A stretch of DNA of 64,000 nt. Source: Tatumella punctata (GTDB lineage: Bacteria > Pseudomonadota > Gammaproteobacteria > Enterobacterales > Enterobacteriaceae). A program made the translations under genes and the position numbers. This document shows, piece by piece, positions 17,006 to 25,984 of this stretch; position 1 is the first letter of the stretch; each line of letters starts with the position of its first letter. The stretch spans positions 1-64,000 of the forward strand of contig NZ_BAAAFW010000017.1 of the NCBI RefSeq assembly GCF_039523735.1, given 5' to 3'. The notes under the pieces are model-generated. The model searched no databases, was not told where the DNA came from, and saw nothing but the letters and a program-made list of their open reading frames with translations.

Positions 17006-18196
17006 ATGAATAAATATACGCTGTTACTGCTGAGTCTGGTTTTACTGGCCCCGCTGGGTATTGACCTGTATCTTCCCACGCTGCCACAGGTGGCTGCCGG
17101 ACTGGATACCCCGGTCAGCAATATACAATCGACTATCCCGCTTTTTCTGCTGGTGATGGGGCTGGGCCAGCTGGTTACCGGTCCGCTGGTGGATAATTTT
17201 GGCCGTAAACCCGTGGCAATAGCCGGTCTGACTCTGTATATCGCCGGCAGTCTGATGGCGGCCCTTTCTTGCCACTGGCCGTTATTTTTAACTGCCAGAA
17301 TTATCCAGGGATGTGCTGTCTGTTGTACTGCCGTAGTGGCATTCAGCGGCGTTCGTGACCGGCTTAGCGGAGATCAAGCAGCCAGAACCTTCGGTTTTCT
17401 TAACGGCGCATTAAATATTGTCCCGGCACTGGCTCCCCTGCTGGGGGGGACACTGGCCGAATTCTGGGGGTGGCGTGCACCCTTCGGATTTCTGATGTTT
17501 TATGGCCTGCTGACTGGCGTGATTATCTTCCTGTTTTTGCCGGAAACCCGTCCGCACAATACTCTGAAAGTCCCCTTTTTCCCACTGAAACAATATGCCG
17601 CCATACTGTCAAACCCGCGGTTTATCTGTTTCTCGCTGGCGAATGCCGGGGCTCTGGGCATGGTCCTGACCTATGTTTCTCTGGCGCCGGATGTGCTGAT
17701 GGAAAAAGGCGGTTTATCCCCTTTTACCTTCGCCTTAGCCTTTGGCGCTAACGGCCTGTGGATTATGCTGGTCAGCAGCGTGGTCAGTTTTGTTATCCGC
17801 AAAGCCGGCCGGCCTTTCTGTCTGCTGTTTGGCAGCCTGTGCATGCTGTTTGCTGCAGGGATGTTAAGCGGGGAAATACTGTTTTTCAATGAAGCTGCCC
17901 GTCAGTACTGGCTGAGTTATATGTTACCGGTGGCGGTAGCAGTGGCAGGGCTGGCATTTATCATCGGCCCGGCTACCAGTTATGCACTGGAACCTTACCA
18001 GCAGCAGGCCGGTATGGCCTCCGCATTACAGGGATTTATTCAGATGGCGGGCGGTGCCGGCGGCAGCCTCTGGGTTCTGGCCTTGCCACTGAGCCCGCAA
18101 CAGGCGCTGACGGCAATGATGCTGGCGGGCTCAGTTCTGGCGATCATTGCCTGGTATTGCAGTCACCGGGTAAAAGGAACGCTCCGGGAACTGTAG
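17006..18196 (+). CDS. MFS multidrug efflux transporter, Bcr/CflA type
   Basis: This is a 396-residue, 12-helix major facilitator of the DHA1 drug:H+ antiporter group. The N-terminal signature PLGIDLYLPTLPQVA is typical of Bcr/CflA/MdtL relatives. Motif A reads GPLVDNFGRKPV near residue 60, and motif C includes NIVPALAPLLGG near residue 145. I cannot tell which named pump it is; E. coli has no gene at this position between cvrA and dadX. The leader contains a 6-bp hairpin CTACCG/CGGTAG at 16950-16969. Substrate and physiological role are unknown. It converges on dadX at a shared terminator. Confidence 0.85.
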   Translation: MNKYTLLLLSLVLLAPLGIDLYLPTLPQVAAGLDTPVSNIQSTIPLFLLVMGLGQLVTGPLVDNFGRKPVAIAGLTLYIAGSLMAALSCHWPLFLTARIIQGCAVCCTAVVAFSGVRDRLSGDQAARTFGFLNGALNIVPALAPLLGGTLAEFWGWRAPFGFLMFYGLLTGVIIFLFLPETRPHNTLKVPFFPLKQYAAILSNPRFICFSLANAGALGMVLTYVSLAPDVLMEKGGLSPFTFALAFGANGLWIMLVSSVVSFVIRKAGRPFCLLFGSLCMLFAAGMLSGEILFFNEAARQYWLSYMLPVAVAVAGLAFIIGPATSYALEPYQQQAGMASALQGFIQMAGGAGGSLWVLALPLSPQQALTAMMLAGSVLAIIAWYCSHRVKGTLREL

Positions 18197-18199
18197 TAT

Positions 18200-18232
18200 C
18201 ACTGTCTCAGCCGGTTTCCGGCTGAGACAGTG
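18200..18232. terminator. Bidirectional hairpin between MFS gene and dadX
   Basis: A perfect 15-bp stem (CACTGTCTCAGCCGG/CCGGCTGAGACAGTG) with a TTT loop sits between convergent genes, five bases from the dadX stop codon. Confidence 0.8.
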
Positions 18233-18237
18233 ACTGC

Positions 18238-19314
18238 TTACAGAAGCCGGAAGGGTACCCGTGGTGCAACGGCACATAACAGTTCATAACCTACCGTTCC
18301 GCATGACTGCGCCACATCATCTGCCGGTACCTGTTGCCCCCACAGTTCGACAACAGACCCGATATGTGCCGCGGGACAGGGAGCCAGGTCTATCATCATC
18401 ATATCCATCGACACCGCTCCCAGGGTGCGTGTCATAACACCGTCAACAGCGACAGGTGTTCCGCTCGGCGCATGACGGGGATAGCCATCGGCATACCCGC
18501 AAGCCACTATCCCTATTTTATGCTCAGAGGCGGCATGATAGCGGTAGCCATAACCCACCCCTTCTCCCGGGGTTAACTGCTGAATACCAATAATTTCGCT
18601 GTGCAGCCCCATCACCGGCTTCAGTCCTGTTCCGGCAATATCCTGCCAGTTACCGGAAGGCGAAACGCCGTACAGAATGATCCCCGGCCTGATCCACTGA
18701 TGGTGGGTTTCGGGGTGCCAGAGCGTGGCCGCAGAGTTAGCAAAACAACGCGCGGGGACGCTCCCTAAACCGGCAGCAGCCTGCGCCATCAGAGCAACCG
18801 GCTGATCGACTCCGTCGCTAAGCTCCGCCCGCGCAAAATGTGTCATCAGTGTCATTTCACCGACATTGTCTAATGCAGCCAGCCGGTTCCAGACCTCCGG
18901 GACCTGATCCGGACGAAAACCGAGACGGTTCATACCGCTGTTCACTTTGACATAGATATCAAGGGGGGCAGATAACCGGGCATTTGCCAGTGCGGTAATT
19001 TGCCATTCACTGTGTACGCTGGTGGTCAGCCGATAACCATCCAGCAGTGCGAGATCGGCTGCTTTAAAAAAGCCTTCCAGTAATAGCAACGGCTTCTGCC
19101 AGCCACTTTCGCGTAACTGAATAGCTTCTTCATAATTCAGCAGAGCAAAGCCATCACTCTCTGACAATGCAGTGTAGCAACGGGAAATACCATGCCCGTA
19201 GGCATTAGATTTCACAACAGACCAGACTTTTGCAGCAGGTGCAGCCTGTTTTACTATGGCTAAATTATGCTGTAGCGCCTGCTGGCTGACGGTTGCGATA
19301 ATCGGTCGTGACAT
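18238..19314 (-). CDS. dadX: Catabolic alanine racemase DadX
   Basis: DadX is a PLP-dependent racemase that converts L-alanine to D-alanine for oxidation by DadA. The 358-residue product matches the family length. PLP binds Lys35 in VVKSNAYGHG. The second catalytic residue is the tyrosine in the C-terminal VGYGYRYHAA region. It is assigned as the catabolic form rather than Alr because it lies 18 bases behind dadA on the same strand, the conserved dadAX operon. In E. coli the operon is induced by alanine through Lrp and activated by CRP. Confidence 0.95.
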   Translation of the reverse strand: MSRPIIATVSQQALQHNLAIVKQAAPAAKVWSVVKSNAYGHGISRCYTALSESDGFALLNYEEAIQLRESGWQKPLLLLEGFFKAADLALLDGYRLTTSVHSEWQITALANARLSAPLDIYVKVNSGMNRLGFRPDQVPEVWNRLAALDNVGEMTLMTHFARAELSDGVDQPVALMAQAAAGLGSVPARCFANSAATLWHPETHHQWIRPGIILYGVSPSGNWQDIAGTGLKPVMGLHSEIIGIQQLTPGEGVGYGYRYHAASEHKIGIVACGYADGYPRHAPSGTPVAVDGVMTRTLGAVSMDMMMIDLAPCPAAHIGSVVELWGQQVPADDVAQSCGTVGYELLCAVAPRVPFRLL

Positions 19315-19332
19315 ACAATTCTCCGGAAAACC

Positions 19333-20631
19333 TTAACGGGCAATACTTGTTTTTTTAGGTAATGACGGGTTATCAAAACCAGGTAAATAACGCATCACGG
19401 ATAAATCATCAGCGGCAATATCCGGTGTTTTACCGGAAATAATATCGGCGATTAATTTCCCTGAGCCACAGGCCATTGTCCAGCCCAGAGTGCCATGTCC
19501 GGTATTCAGGAACAGGTTAGCTAATGGTGTCCGTCCGACAACCGGGGTACCATCCGGGGTCATCGGCCGCAGCCCGGTCCAGAAAGTCGCCTGTTCAATC
19601 TTGCCACCTTCAGGATAAAGATCACTGACCACCATCTCCAGCGTTTCTCTGCGGGCAGGTAACAGTTTGGTGTTAAATCCGACAATTTCAGCCATTCCGC
19701 CCACCCGGATCCGGTCATCAAACCGGGTAACAGCTATTTTGTAGGTTTCGTCGAGTACCGTAGACAGCGGAGCGGCGTGGTAATTTTTCACCGGAATCGT
19801 CAGGGAATATCCTTTCAGAGGATAAACAGGAATGGCGACAATATCTTTCAGTAATGCCGTTGAATAAGAACCGCAAGCGACAATATAACGGTCGGCAGTC
19901 AGCGTTTCGTCGCCACACTGAACACCGCTGATGCTGTTTCCTTCGCGTAATAACCGGTCAACCGTCATATTATAACGAAATACCACCCCGGCCTGTTGCG
20001 CCATCGCCGCCAGTCGCTGAGTAAAGAGTTTACAGTCACCGGTTTCATCGTTCGGCAATTGTAATCCGCCAGTCAGTTTATGCTGTGTTGCCGCCAGGGC
20101 CGGTTCAATGGAAGCTAATTCGGCGGCCTGCAGTAATTTATAAGGCACCCCGGCCTGTTTAAGCACTTCAATATCTTTTACGGCATTAGCAAGTTGTTGT
20201 TCAGTCCGGAATAATTGTAATGTGCCGCCCTGGCGCCCTTCATAATGAATCCCGGTAGTGGCGCGCAGTTCTTTAATACAATCACGGCTGTATTCGGCAA
20301 TCCTGACCATGCGACTTTTATTTTGCTGGTAATGCGGCAGCGTACAATTCTTCAGCATTTGCCACATCCACTGCAACTGAAATGACGAACCATCCGGGCG
20401 AACAGACAACGGAGAATGACGCTGGAACATCCATTTCAGCGCTTTTAATGGAATACCGGGCGCTGCCCACGGAGAGGCATACCCGGGCGAAATTTGTCCG
20501 GCATTTCCGGCACTGGTTTCTTCAGCCGGCCCGCTGCTGCGATCGATCACTGTGACTTCATGGCCCGCCTGAGCCAGATACCAGGCGCTGGTCACCCCGA
20601 CCACCCCACTTCCGAGAATAAGCACTTTCAT
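19333..20631 (-). CDS. dadA: D-amino acid dehydrogenase, small subunit
   Basis: DadA is a membrane-associated flavoprotein that oxidises D-alanine to pyruvate and ammonia and feeds electrons to the respiratory chain. The 432 residues equal the E. coli length. The FAD-binding beta-alpha-beta motif VLILGSGVVGVTSAWYLA is at residues 3-20, and the second FAD contact GHGTLGWTMACGSG is near residue 385. It is the first gene of dadAX, with a GGGG-containing ribosome site in front of the ATG. The AT-rich divergent region upstream (20632-21088) would hold the Lrp-responsive promoter. Confidence 0.97.
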   Translation of the reverse strand: MKVLILGSGVVGVTSAWYLAQAGHEVTVIDRSSGPAEETSAGNAGQISPGYASPWAAPGIPLKALKWMFQRHSPLSVRPDGSSFQLQWMWQMLKNCTLPHYQQNKSRMVRIAEYSRDCIKELRATTGIHYEGRQGGTLQLFRTEQQLANAVKDIEVLKQAGVPYKLLQAAELASIEPALAATQHKLTGGLQLPNDETGDCKLFTQRLAAMAQQAGVVFRYNMTVDRLLREGNSISGVQCGDETLTADRYIVACGSYSTALLKDIVAIPVYPLKGYSLTIPVKNYHAAPLSTVLDETYKIAVTRFDDRIRVGGMAEIVGFNTKLLPARRETLEMVVSDLYPEGGKIEQATFWTGLRPMTPDGTPVVGRTPLANLFLNTGHGTLGWTMACGSGKLIADIISGKTPDIAADDLSVMRYLPGFDNPSLPKKTSIAR

Positions 20632-21088
20632 TACAACCCCCGCAGCATAAAATACCAGGTCATTGGTTATCAGGTAGCGATATACACTGATAGATCAATG
20701 GCTATTAAATTAAGTCTATTTCACCTTGTTTTTATCTTTCTGGTAACAAAAATTCGCAGTTTTTTGCATATTCAGCAGTTAAGGTGGTTTTATATTAAAA
20801 ATTAGTAGTTAATTATGCGGGAATGAGTTTTCAGAAACGATGTCAGAATTTTAATATGCTGCCATATATTATCCTTATATACGGGATATTATTCTGTATA
20901 GCTGTACGGAATTTAACTTTTGGCAGAAAAAATAGCCCGCGGGAAGTCTGCACCCGTTTTTGTGCCAGTTTTTACCCTGCCCTGACCTGAACCTGCAAAG
21001 TATCAGCTATCCTTAATTATCCCTGAAACGTGGAAACATATCAGGATGATGACAGGCGATCACTCACTGCCGATAAACGAGGTGCGCT
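20632..21088. promoter_or_regulatory. Divergent dadA/ycgB control region
   Basis: This 457-base AT-rich gap has no gene. On the ycgB side there is a sigma-S-like -10 element, CTATCCTTAA (21007-21016), about 75 bases before the ATG; ycgB is RpoS-dependent in E. coli, so this is a reasonable promoter candidate. The dadA side is rich in A and T, compatible with Lrp binding, but individual sites cannot be delimited by eye. Confidence 0.45.
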
Positions 21089-22621
21089 ATGACAACCCTT
21101 TTTGATGCCCCTTCCTTCCGCCCGGCCAGACTGAGTGACGGCCCGGACTGGACCTTTGAGCTGCTTGAGACTTACCTGTCGGAAATTGACCGTGTTGCCG
21201 GCTACTACCGGCTGGAAACTTACCCCCATCAGATAGAGGTTATTACCGCCGAACAAATGATGGATGCCTGCTCCAGTATTGGTATGCCGATTAATTATAG
21301 CCACTGGTCATTTGGTAAAACGTTTATTGAAACAGAGCAGCGCTATAAACAAGGTCAGCAGGGACTGGCTTATGAAATTGTCATCAACTCAGATCCCTGC
21401 ATCACTTATCTGATGGAAGAAAATACCCTTACCATGCAGGCGCTGGTGATGGCACATGCCTGTTATGGACACAATTCCTTTTTCAAAAATAACTATTTAT
21501 TCCGCAGCTGGACCGATGCCGGTTCAATTGTCGATTATCTGTTATTCGCCCGTAACTATATTGCCGAATGCGAAGAAAAATACGGTATCGAAGCGGTGGA
21601 ACAACTGCTGGACTCCTGCCATGCATTAATGAACTATGGTGTGGACCGTTATAAACGCCCGCAGAAGATTTCACTACAGGAAGAGCAAGCCCGCCAGCAA
21701 AGCCGCGAAGATTATTTGCAACAGCAGGTGAATAACCTGTGGCGTACTTTACCCCGCACGGAAAAACCGGCGCTTACCGCACAGCGGCAACGCTATCCGG
21801 CGGAGCCCCAGGAAAACCTGCTGTATTTTATGGAAAAAAATGCGCCACTGCTGGCGCCCTGGCAGCGGGAGATCCTGCGGATTGTTCGTAAAATAAGCCA
21901 GTATTTTTATCCGCAAAAACAAACTCAGGTGATGAATGAGGGCTGGGCCACGTTCTGGCACTACACCCTGCTGAATCATCTGTATGACGAAGGAAAAGTC
22001 AGTGAACGTTTTATGCTGGAATTTTTACACAGTCATACCAATGTTGTGGCTCAGCCGGCCTACAACAGCCAGTGGTATAACGGGATTAATCCCTATGCGC
22101 TGGGGTTTGCGATGTTCCGTGATATTAAACGTATCTGTCAGCAACCGACCGCCGAAGATTACGCCTGGTTCCCGGATATCGCCGGCAGCGACTGGCTGGA
22201 TACGCTGCATTTCGCCATGCGTGAATTCAAAGATGAAAGTTTTATCAGTCAGTTTCTTTCGCCGCAGGTAATACGCGATCTGCGTCTGTTTTCGGTGGCT
22301 GATGACGATCAGAAAAATTATCTGGAAATTTCTGCGATACACGATGAGCAAGGATACCGGACTATCCGCCAGCAGCTGTCAGCCCAGTATAATCTGAGTC
22401 ATCGCGAACCAAACATTCAGGTGCTGGACGCAGACCTGCGAGGAGACCGCTCACTGACATTACATTATATCCCCCAAAACCGGGCCCCGCTGGGCAGCAA
22501 CACGGATGAAGTGATGAAACATATCCACCGCCTGTGGGGGTTTGATGTCCGGCTGGAACAGCAAAATGATGACGGCAGCGTTGAGCTACTGGCTCGCTGC
22601 CCGTCCCGTCAGACTGGTTAA
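21089..22621 (+). CDS. ycgB: SpoVR family protein YcgB
   Basis: YcgB is a 510-residue cytoplasmic protein of the SpoVR family, the same length as in E. coli. Its molecular role is unknown; the family is linked to sporulation cortex formation in Bacillus and to stationary-phase stress in enterobacteria, usually together with PrkA (YeaG) and YhbH (YeaH), both in this window. Diagnostic stretches are the VMAHACYGHNSFFKNNYLF region (about residue 122) and the NEGWATFWHYTLLNHLYDEG region (about 285), with conserved histidines that could bind metal. A GAGGTG ribosome site supports the start. Its stop codon overlaps that of fadR. Confidence 0.95.
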   Translation: MTTLFDAPSFRPARLSDGPDWTFELLETYLSEIDRVAGYYRLETYPHQIEVITAEQMMDACSSIGMPINYSHWSFGKTFIETEQRYKQGQQGLAYEIVINSDPCITYLMEENTLTMQALVMAHACYGHNSFFKNNYLFRSWTDAGSIVDYLLFARNYIAECEEKYGIEAVEQLLDSCHALMNYGVDRYKRPQKISLQEEQARQQSREDYLQQQVNNLWRTLPRTEKPALTAQRQRYPAEPQENLLYFMEKNAPLLAPWQREILRIVRKISQYFYPQKQTQVMNEGWATFWHYTLLNHLYDEGKVSERFMLEFLHSHTNVVAQPAYNSQWYNGINPYALGFAMFRDIKRICQQPTAEDYAWFPDIAGSDWLDTLHFAMREFKDESFISQFLSPQVIRDLRLFSVADDDQKNYLEISAIHDEQGYRTIRQQLSAQYNLSHREPNIQVLDADLRGDRSLTLHYIPQNRAPLGSNTDEVMKHIHRLWGFDVRLEQQNDDGSVELLARCPSRQTG

Positions 22622-23331
22622 GCCGCACCGTTGCCAGCAGGGATATTCTGTATCCTGCGCCAGAGCTGACGGCTGGTATCACCATACTGACAAACCAGCT
22701 GTACTACCTGTTGCCTGTTCACTTCCGGCAGGCAGAGCTCATGTAATGCATGATAAAACTCACAGGCCAGATCGCGGGCTTCCGGATGTGAAAAACACAG
22801 GGTTGCAGCACGGCTATATAAACCACTCAGCCCGTTAATTATCAGCCCGTAGACCAGATTACCTGAGGCAAAGGCCAGCCCGCGGAATACCTGACAGTCA
22901 ATATCGCTGTAACGTTTCCCCTGCCTCCAGGCTTGCAACGCTCCGCTCAGGATCTGCCGGGACTGCTCAGGGTTATGCCCCACAGCATGGCTGATAAAGA
23001 CAGCCGCAATACTGGTTCGCACCGATAACAGATTATCGATTAATTGCGGAGTACTTTCAGGATCAAGCCTGCTCAGGGTATTGAGAATATTCAGGCCTGA
23101 AGTATCCAGTACATTATTGACCCGGGTTGGTTTCCCGTGCCGGATGGTCAGCCAGCCATCACGGGCAAGGCGCTGCAGGACTTCACGCAATGTCGTGCGG
23201 GTCACCCCAATCAGATCGGCCAGCTCGCGTTCGGCAGGAAGCACAGAGCCGGGCGGGAAACGGCGATTCCAGATACTCTCGATAATATATTCTTCGGCAA
23301 TCCCTGCCGGACTTTGTGCGTTTATCAGCAT
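22618..23331 (-). CDS. fadR: Fatty acid metabolism regulator FadR
   Basis: FadR is a GntR-family dimer that represses fatty-acid degradation and activates unsaturated fatty-acid synthesis; long-chain acyl-CoA releases it from DNA. The start at 23331 (MLINAQSPAGIAEEYII) aligns with E. coli FadR and gives 237 residues (E. coli 239); one in-frame ATG lies directly upstream and another eight codons upstream. The winged helix-turn-helix spans about residues 5-75 with the recognition segment GVTRTTLREVLQRLARDGW. The ligand domain is all-helical. Its last codons overlap the convergent ycgB stop by 4 bases (TTAA). The E. coli neighbour nhaB is absent on the other side. Confidence 0.95.
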   Translation of the reverse strand: MLINAQSPAGIAEEYIIESIWNRRFPPGSVLPAERELADLIGVTRTTLREVLQRLARDGWLTIRHGKPTRVNNVLDTSGLNILNTLSRLDPESTPQLIDNLLSVRTSIAAVFISHAVGHNPEQSRQILSGALQAWRQGKRYSDIDCQVFRGLAFASGNLVYGLIINGLSGLYSRAATLCFSHPEARDLACEFYHALHELCLPEVNRQQVVQLVCQYGDTSRQLWRRIQNIPAGNGAA

Positions 23332-23589
23332 CATCTGTGCTCTCTTACCAGCCATGGTGTTATCATTGCATCATAACAAAAGCGTTATTTGTCATATAGC
23401 ATCACCGGGGCAACAAAAGGCGATCACTGTCAATAAAACCAACACTGCGGGGCCGTTTTGCCGTACAATTCTTAATCCCCCGGCATAAGAGTGGCTGACA
23501 TTTACCCCGCCCTGTAACTGTGATAGTGGTGGATTATTTGTCATTTTGGTTTACACTGCCGGGTATATGAATTGAACAAGGAAAACAGT

Positions 23590-24108
23590 ATGTTGCGATT
23601 GTTAAACCGTTGTTCTAAGGGCCGTTCCGCCTGGGCACTTCTGGCCCTGACCGCTCTGGCTTTAGAACTCACGGCACTGTGGTTTCAGCATGTTATGGGG
23701 CTGAAGCCTTGCGTAATGTGTATTTATGAGCGCTGTGCCTTACTGGGGGTTCTGCTGGCAGGCATTGTCGGCGCAATTGCACCGGCAACGCCGTTGCGTT
23801 TTGTCGGTATCATTGGATGGCTGATTGCTGCGGGGGAAGGTCTGCGCCTGTCCTGGGAACATACCATGTTACAGCTTCATCCGCCGCTGTTCGCCACTTG
23901 CGATTTTATGGCCCGCTTCCCTTCCTGGCTACGTCTGGATAAATGGGTACCCGGCATGTTTGTTGCCAGCGGCGATTGCCTGGATCGCAGCTGGACCCTG
24001 TTCAGCCTTAGTATGCCCCAGTGGCTGGTGGTTGTTTTTGCCGTATATCTGTTGATCGGTGTTCTGGTATTCATCGCCCAGCTGAAAAACTTCAGTCGTC
24101 AGAGATAG
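23590..24108 (+). CDS. dsbB: Disulfide bond formation protein B
   Basis: DsbB is the inner-membrane oxidase that re-oxidises periplasmic DsbA and passes electrons to quinone. The start at 23590 (MLRLLNRCSKGRSAW), with AAGGAAA nine bases upstream, gives 172 residues with four membrane segments. The first redox pair is Cys41-Val-Met-Cys44, numbered exactly as in E. coli; the second periplasmic pair is the cysteine of LFATCDFM and that of ASGDCLDR. An arginine near residue 48 (YERCALLG) contacts quinone. The 258 bases between fadR and this gene contain no nhaB, which occupies the position in E. coli. Confidence 0.96.
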   Translation: MLRLLNRCSKGRSAWALLALTALALELTALWFQHVMGLKPCVMCIYERCALLGVLLAGIVGAIAPATPLRFVGIIGWLIAAGEGLRLSWEHTMLQLHPPLFATCDFMARFPSWLRLDKWVPGMFVASGDCLDRSWTLFSLSMPQWLVVVFAVYLLIGVLVFIAQLKNFSRQR

Positions 24109-24123
24109 TTTCCCGTAGCCGGC

Positions 24124-24150
24124 AATGGCTGCGTTTCAGCAGCCATTTTT
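24124..24150 (+). terminator. dsbB terminator overlapping the ycgN 3' end
   Basis: A 9-bp stem AATGGCTGC/GCAGCCATT with a 6-base loop is followed by TTT. The right arm encodes the last residues of YcgN (NGC) on the other strand. Confidence 0.85.
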
Positions 24151-24588
24151 ATCCGGACGATCAATAATATGATCTTCCCAGTTACGCACTTCACTTTCCC
24201 GCACCGCGATATAACGCACAGAAATCCGTTTAGCATGCATCTCTCTGGCAGAACCGGTCAGCAACGGGTGCCAGTCCGGTAATGATTTACCTTCCGCGAG
24301 TAAACGATAGCCACAGGTCCGGGGAAGCCATGAGAAGGTCGGCAGATTTTCACGGGTCAGTTTAATGCAATCCGGCTCATACTCGAAGCGGGTAGCGTAG
24401 TGCTTACAACGGCAGCTTTTTATGTTTAATAAATTACAGGCCACATTAGTAAAATAGATTTCATCCGTATCTGCGTCCTGTAATTTATTCAGACAACACT
24501 GTCCGCAACCATCACAAACAGATTCCCACTCTTCATCAGTCATCTGATCGAGGCTTTTGGTTTGCCAGAAAGGAGGGTTTGTCATCAT
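24136..24588 (-). CDS. ycgN: UPF0260 cysteine-cluster protein YcgN
   Basis: This is a 150-residue cytoplasmic protein of the YkgJ-type cysteine-cluster family. It has CDGCGQCCLNKL near residue 25 and further cysteines at NVACNLLNIKSCRCKHY and YEPDC, a pattern proposed to bind iron-sulfur or zinc. Biochemical function is unknown. Length agrees with E. coli YcgN (153). Two adjacent ATG codons (MMTNPPFW) could start it. The gene ends inside the stem of the dsbB terminator. It lies in the ycgN-ycgM-ycgL series, which runs alongside minC as in E. coli. Confidence 0.9.
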   Translation of the reverse strand: MMTNPPFWQTKSLDQMTDEEWESVCDGCGQCCLNKLQDADTDEIYFTNVACNLLNIKSCRCKHYATRFEYEPDCIKLTRENLPTFSWLPRTCGYRLLAEGKSLPDWHPLLTGSAREMHAKRISVRYIAVRESEVRNWEDHIIDRPDKNGC

Positions 24589-24652
24589 AAGTTAAGTCTC
24601 TTTATACAAATCGGCCGCCCGTTATAAAGAGTCATCGCCCGATATGCAAGTA

Positions 24653-25312
24653 CTACAGCACCCTGGTAGTCACGGCGCAGTCAGCAAAAGAGACGCTGAG
24701 CGAATCCCCCGATAGCAGCGGACCCACCCCTTCCGGGGTCCCGGTTAAGATAATATCACCGGGACGTAAGGTGAAAAATCGCGACATATAAGCGATTAAT
24801 GGCACAATTTTATACATCATATCGCGGGTATTTCCCGACTGTCGAATATCGCCATTAATCTCCAGGGCCAGTGGGGTACTCTGCGCATCACCGCTGAACT
24901 CCACTGCCGGAACAAATCCGGAGACCGGGCAGGAGTTATCAAATCCTTTAGATTTTTCCCACGGCTGCCCTTTCTTTTTCAGCCCTGCCTGAATGGTGCG
25001 TAGCGTTAAATCGAGTGCAACCCCGTAACCGGCAATCGCCGGTAAGACCTGATCTTCGCGGGCGTTTTGCAGCGTGCTGCCGATCAACACGGCCAGTTCC
25101 ACTTCATGATGAATTTCACCCAGTTCTGATAATAACTTCAGCGGTTGGCGTAAATCACAAAGTGCAGTTTCCGGTTTGATGAATAGCACCGGCTCTTCCG
25201 GCGTAATACTGCCCATTTCACTGATATGTCTGGCGTAGTTACTGCCAACACACACCACTTTTCCGGCAGGCAGATTCAGTAATTCACCCTGCCAGTTACG
25301 ATGCTGGTACAT
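24653..25312 (-). CDS. ycgM: Fumarylacetoacetate hydrolase family protein YcgM
   Basis: This is a 219-residue enzyme of the FAH fold, the same length as E. coli YcgM. Substrate is not established; related FAHD1-type proteins act as acylpyruvate hydrolases or oxaloacetate decarboxylases. Metal ligands are visible in the HEVELAVLIG motif near residue 70, whose glutamates bind Mg2+. The C-terminal GDIILTGTPEGVGPL forms the active-site lid. The N-terminal VCVGSNYARH is also typical. It lies 64 bases upstream of ycgN on the same strand and may share its transcript. Confidence 0.9.
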   Translation of the reverse strand: MYQHRNWQGELLNLPAGKVVCVGSNYARHISEMGSITPEEPVLFIKPETALCDLRQPLKLLSELGEIHHEVELAVLIGSTLQNAREDQVLPAIAGYGVALDLTLRTIQAGLKKKGQPWEKSKGFDNSCPVSGFVPAVEFSGDAQSTPLALEINGDIRQSGNTRDMMYKIVPLIAYMSRFFTLRPGDIILTGTPEGVGPLLSGDSLSVSFADCAVTTRVL

Positions 25313-25552
25313 GTTATGTCCTCGTTAGCATAAGAAAGTGATCAACCCTGTTATACTTAGCAAGAAAACCAGTAAAAGAAAATAGCCCGCAGGATGACGT
25401 TTTCCCCGCCCCTTCTTCTCAGCAAGCCTCACCACCGGATGAAATTAACCTGCTGCCAGCTATTGTATTAATTATGCGCACAATGAATCATACCGGGGAT
25501 GGTAATAACGCCGCGCAGAATACTGGTTATAATTACAGAGGAATCTGAATAA

Positions 25553-25825
25553 TTATTTTTCTTTGTTTTCCAGATGCATTTTAAGTAAGTCTTCTGGCGG
25601 TGGCGGGACCTGTAAATAATAACCTTTATCCTGTAATTCCTGCTTAACTTTATTGATATCGGCACTGCCCAGTTTCTCACGGCTGGCAAGGGATATCACC
25701 ATCGCCAGCACCGGTTTACCAAAACCTTTAAGTAACTCTTGCGGGACGCGGGAAAAATCATCTTTTTTCTCGATATACAGATAAGTCTGATCCCGAAGGG
25801 CACTTCTGTAAATGGCACAAAACAT
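25553..25825 (-). CDS. ycgL: YcgL domain protein
   Basis: This is a 90-residue protein of unknown function that starts MFCAIYRSALRDQTYLYIEK and ends in the conserved YYLQVPPPPEDLLKMHL. A GGAGAAA ribosome site seven bases upstream fixes the start; the frame extends 56 codons further upstream but this would run into the minC promoter and has no similarity. The fold in the family is a small alpha/beta domain. It is divergent from minC, as in E. coli. The 240 bases between it and ycgM hold nothing recognisable. Confidence 0.88.
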   Translation of the reverse strand: MFCAIYRSALRDQTYLYIEKKDDFSRVPQELLKGFGKPVLAMVISLASREKLGSADINKVKQELQDKGYYLQVPPPPEDLLKMHLENKEK

Positions 25826-25984
25826 ATTTTTCTCCGAATTAATCTCTGTGGTGACTTGCCTGAATAATAGTGTAACTATAACATGACAGGAGTCATTCGA
25901 ATATTGAACCTTCTGGGCCAGGGGCGGATTATTTAATCGCTTGTTCAGAAATAAAACTGCCATTACAGGACTGAGTCGGGACAG

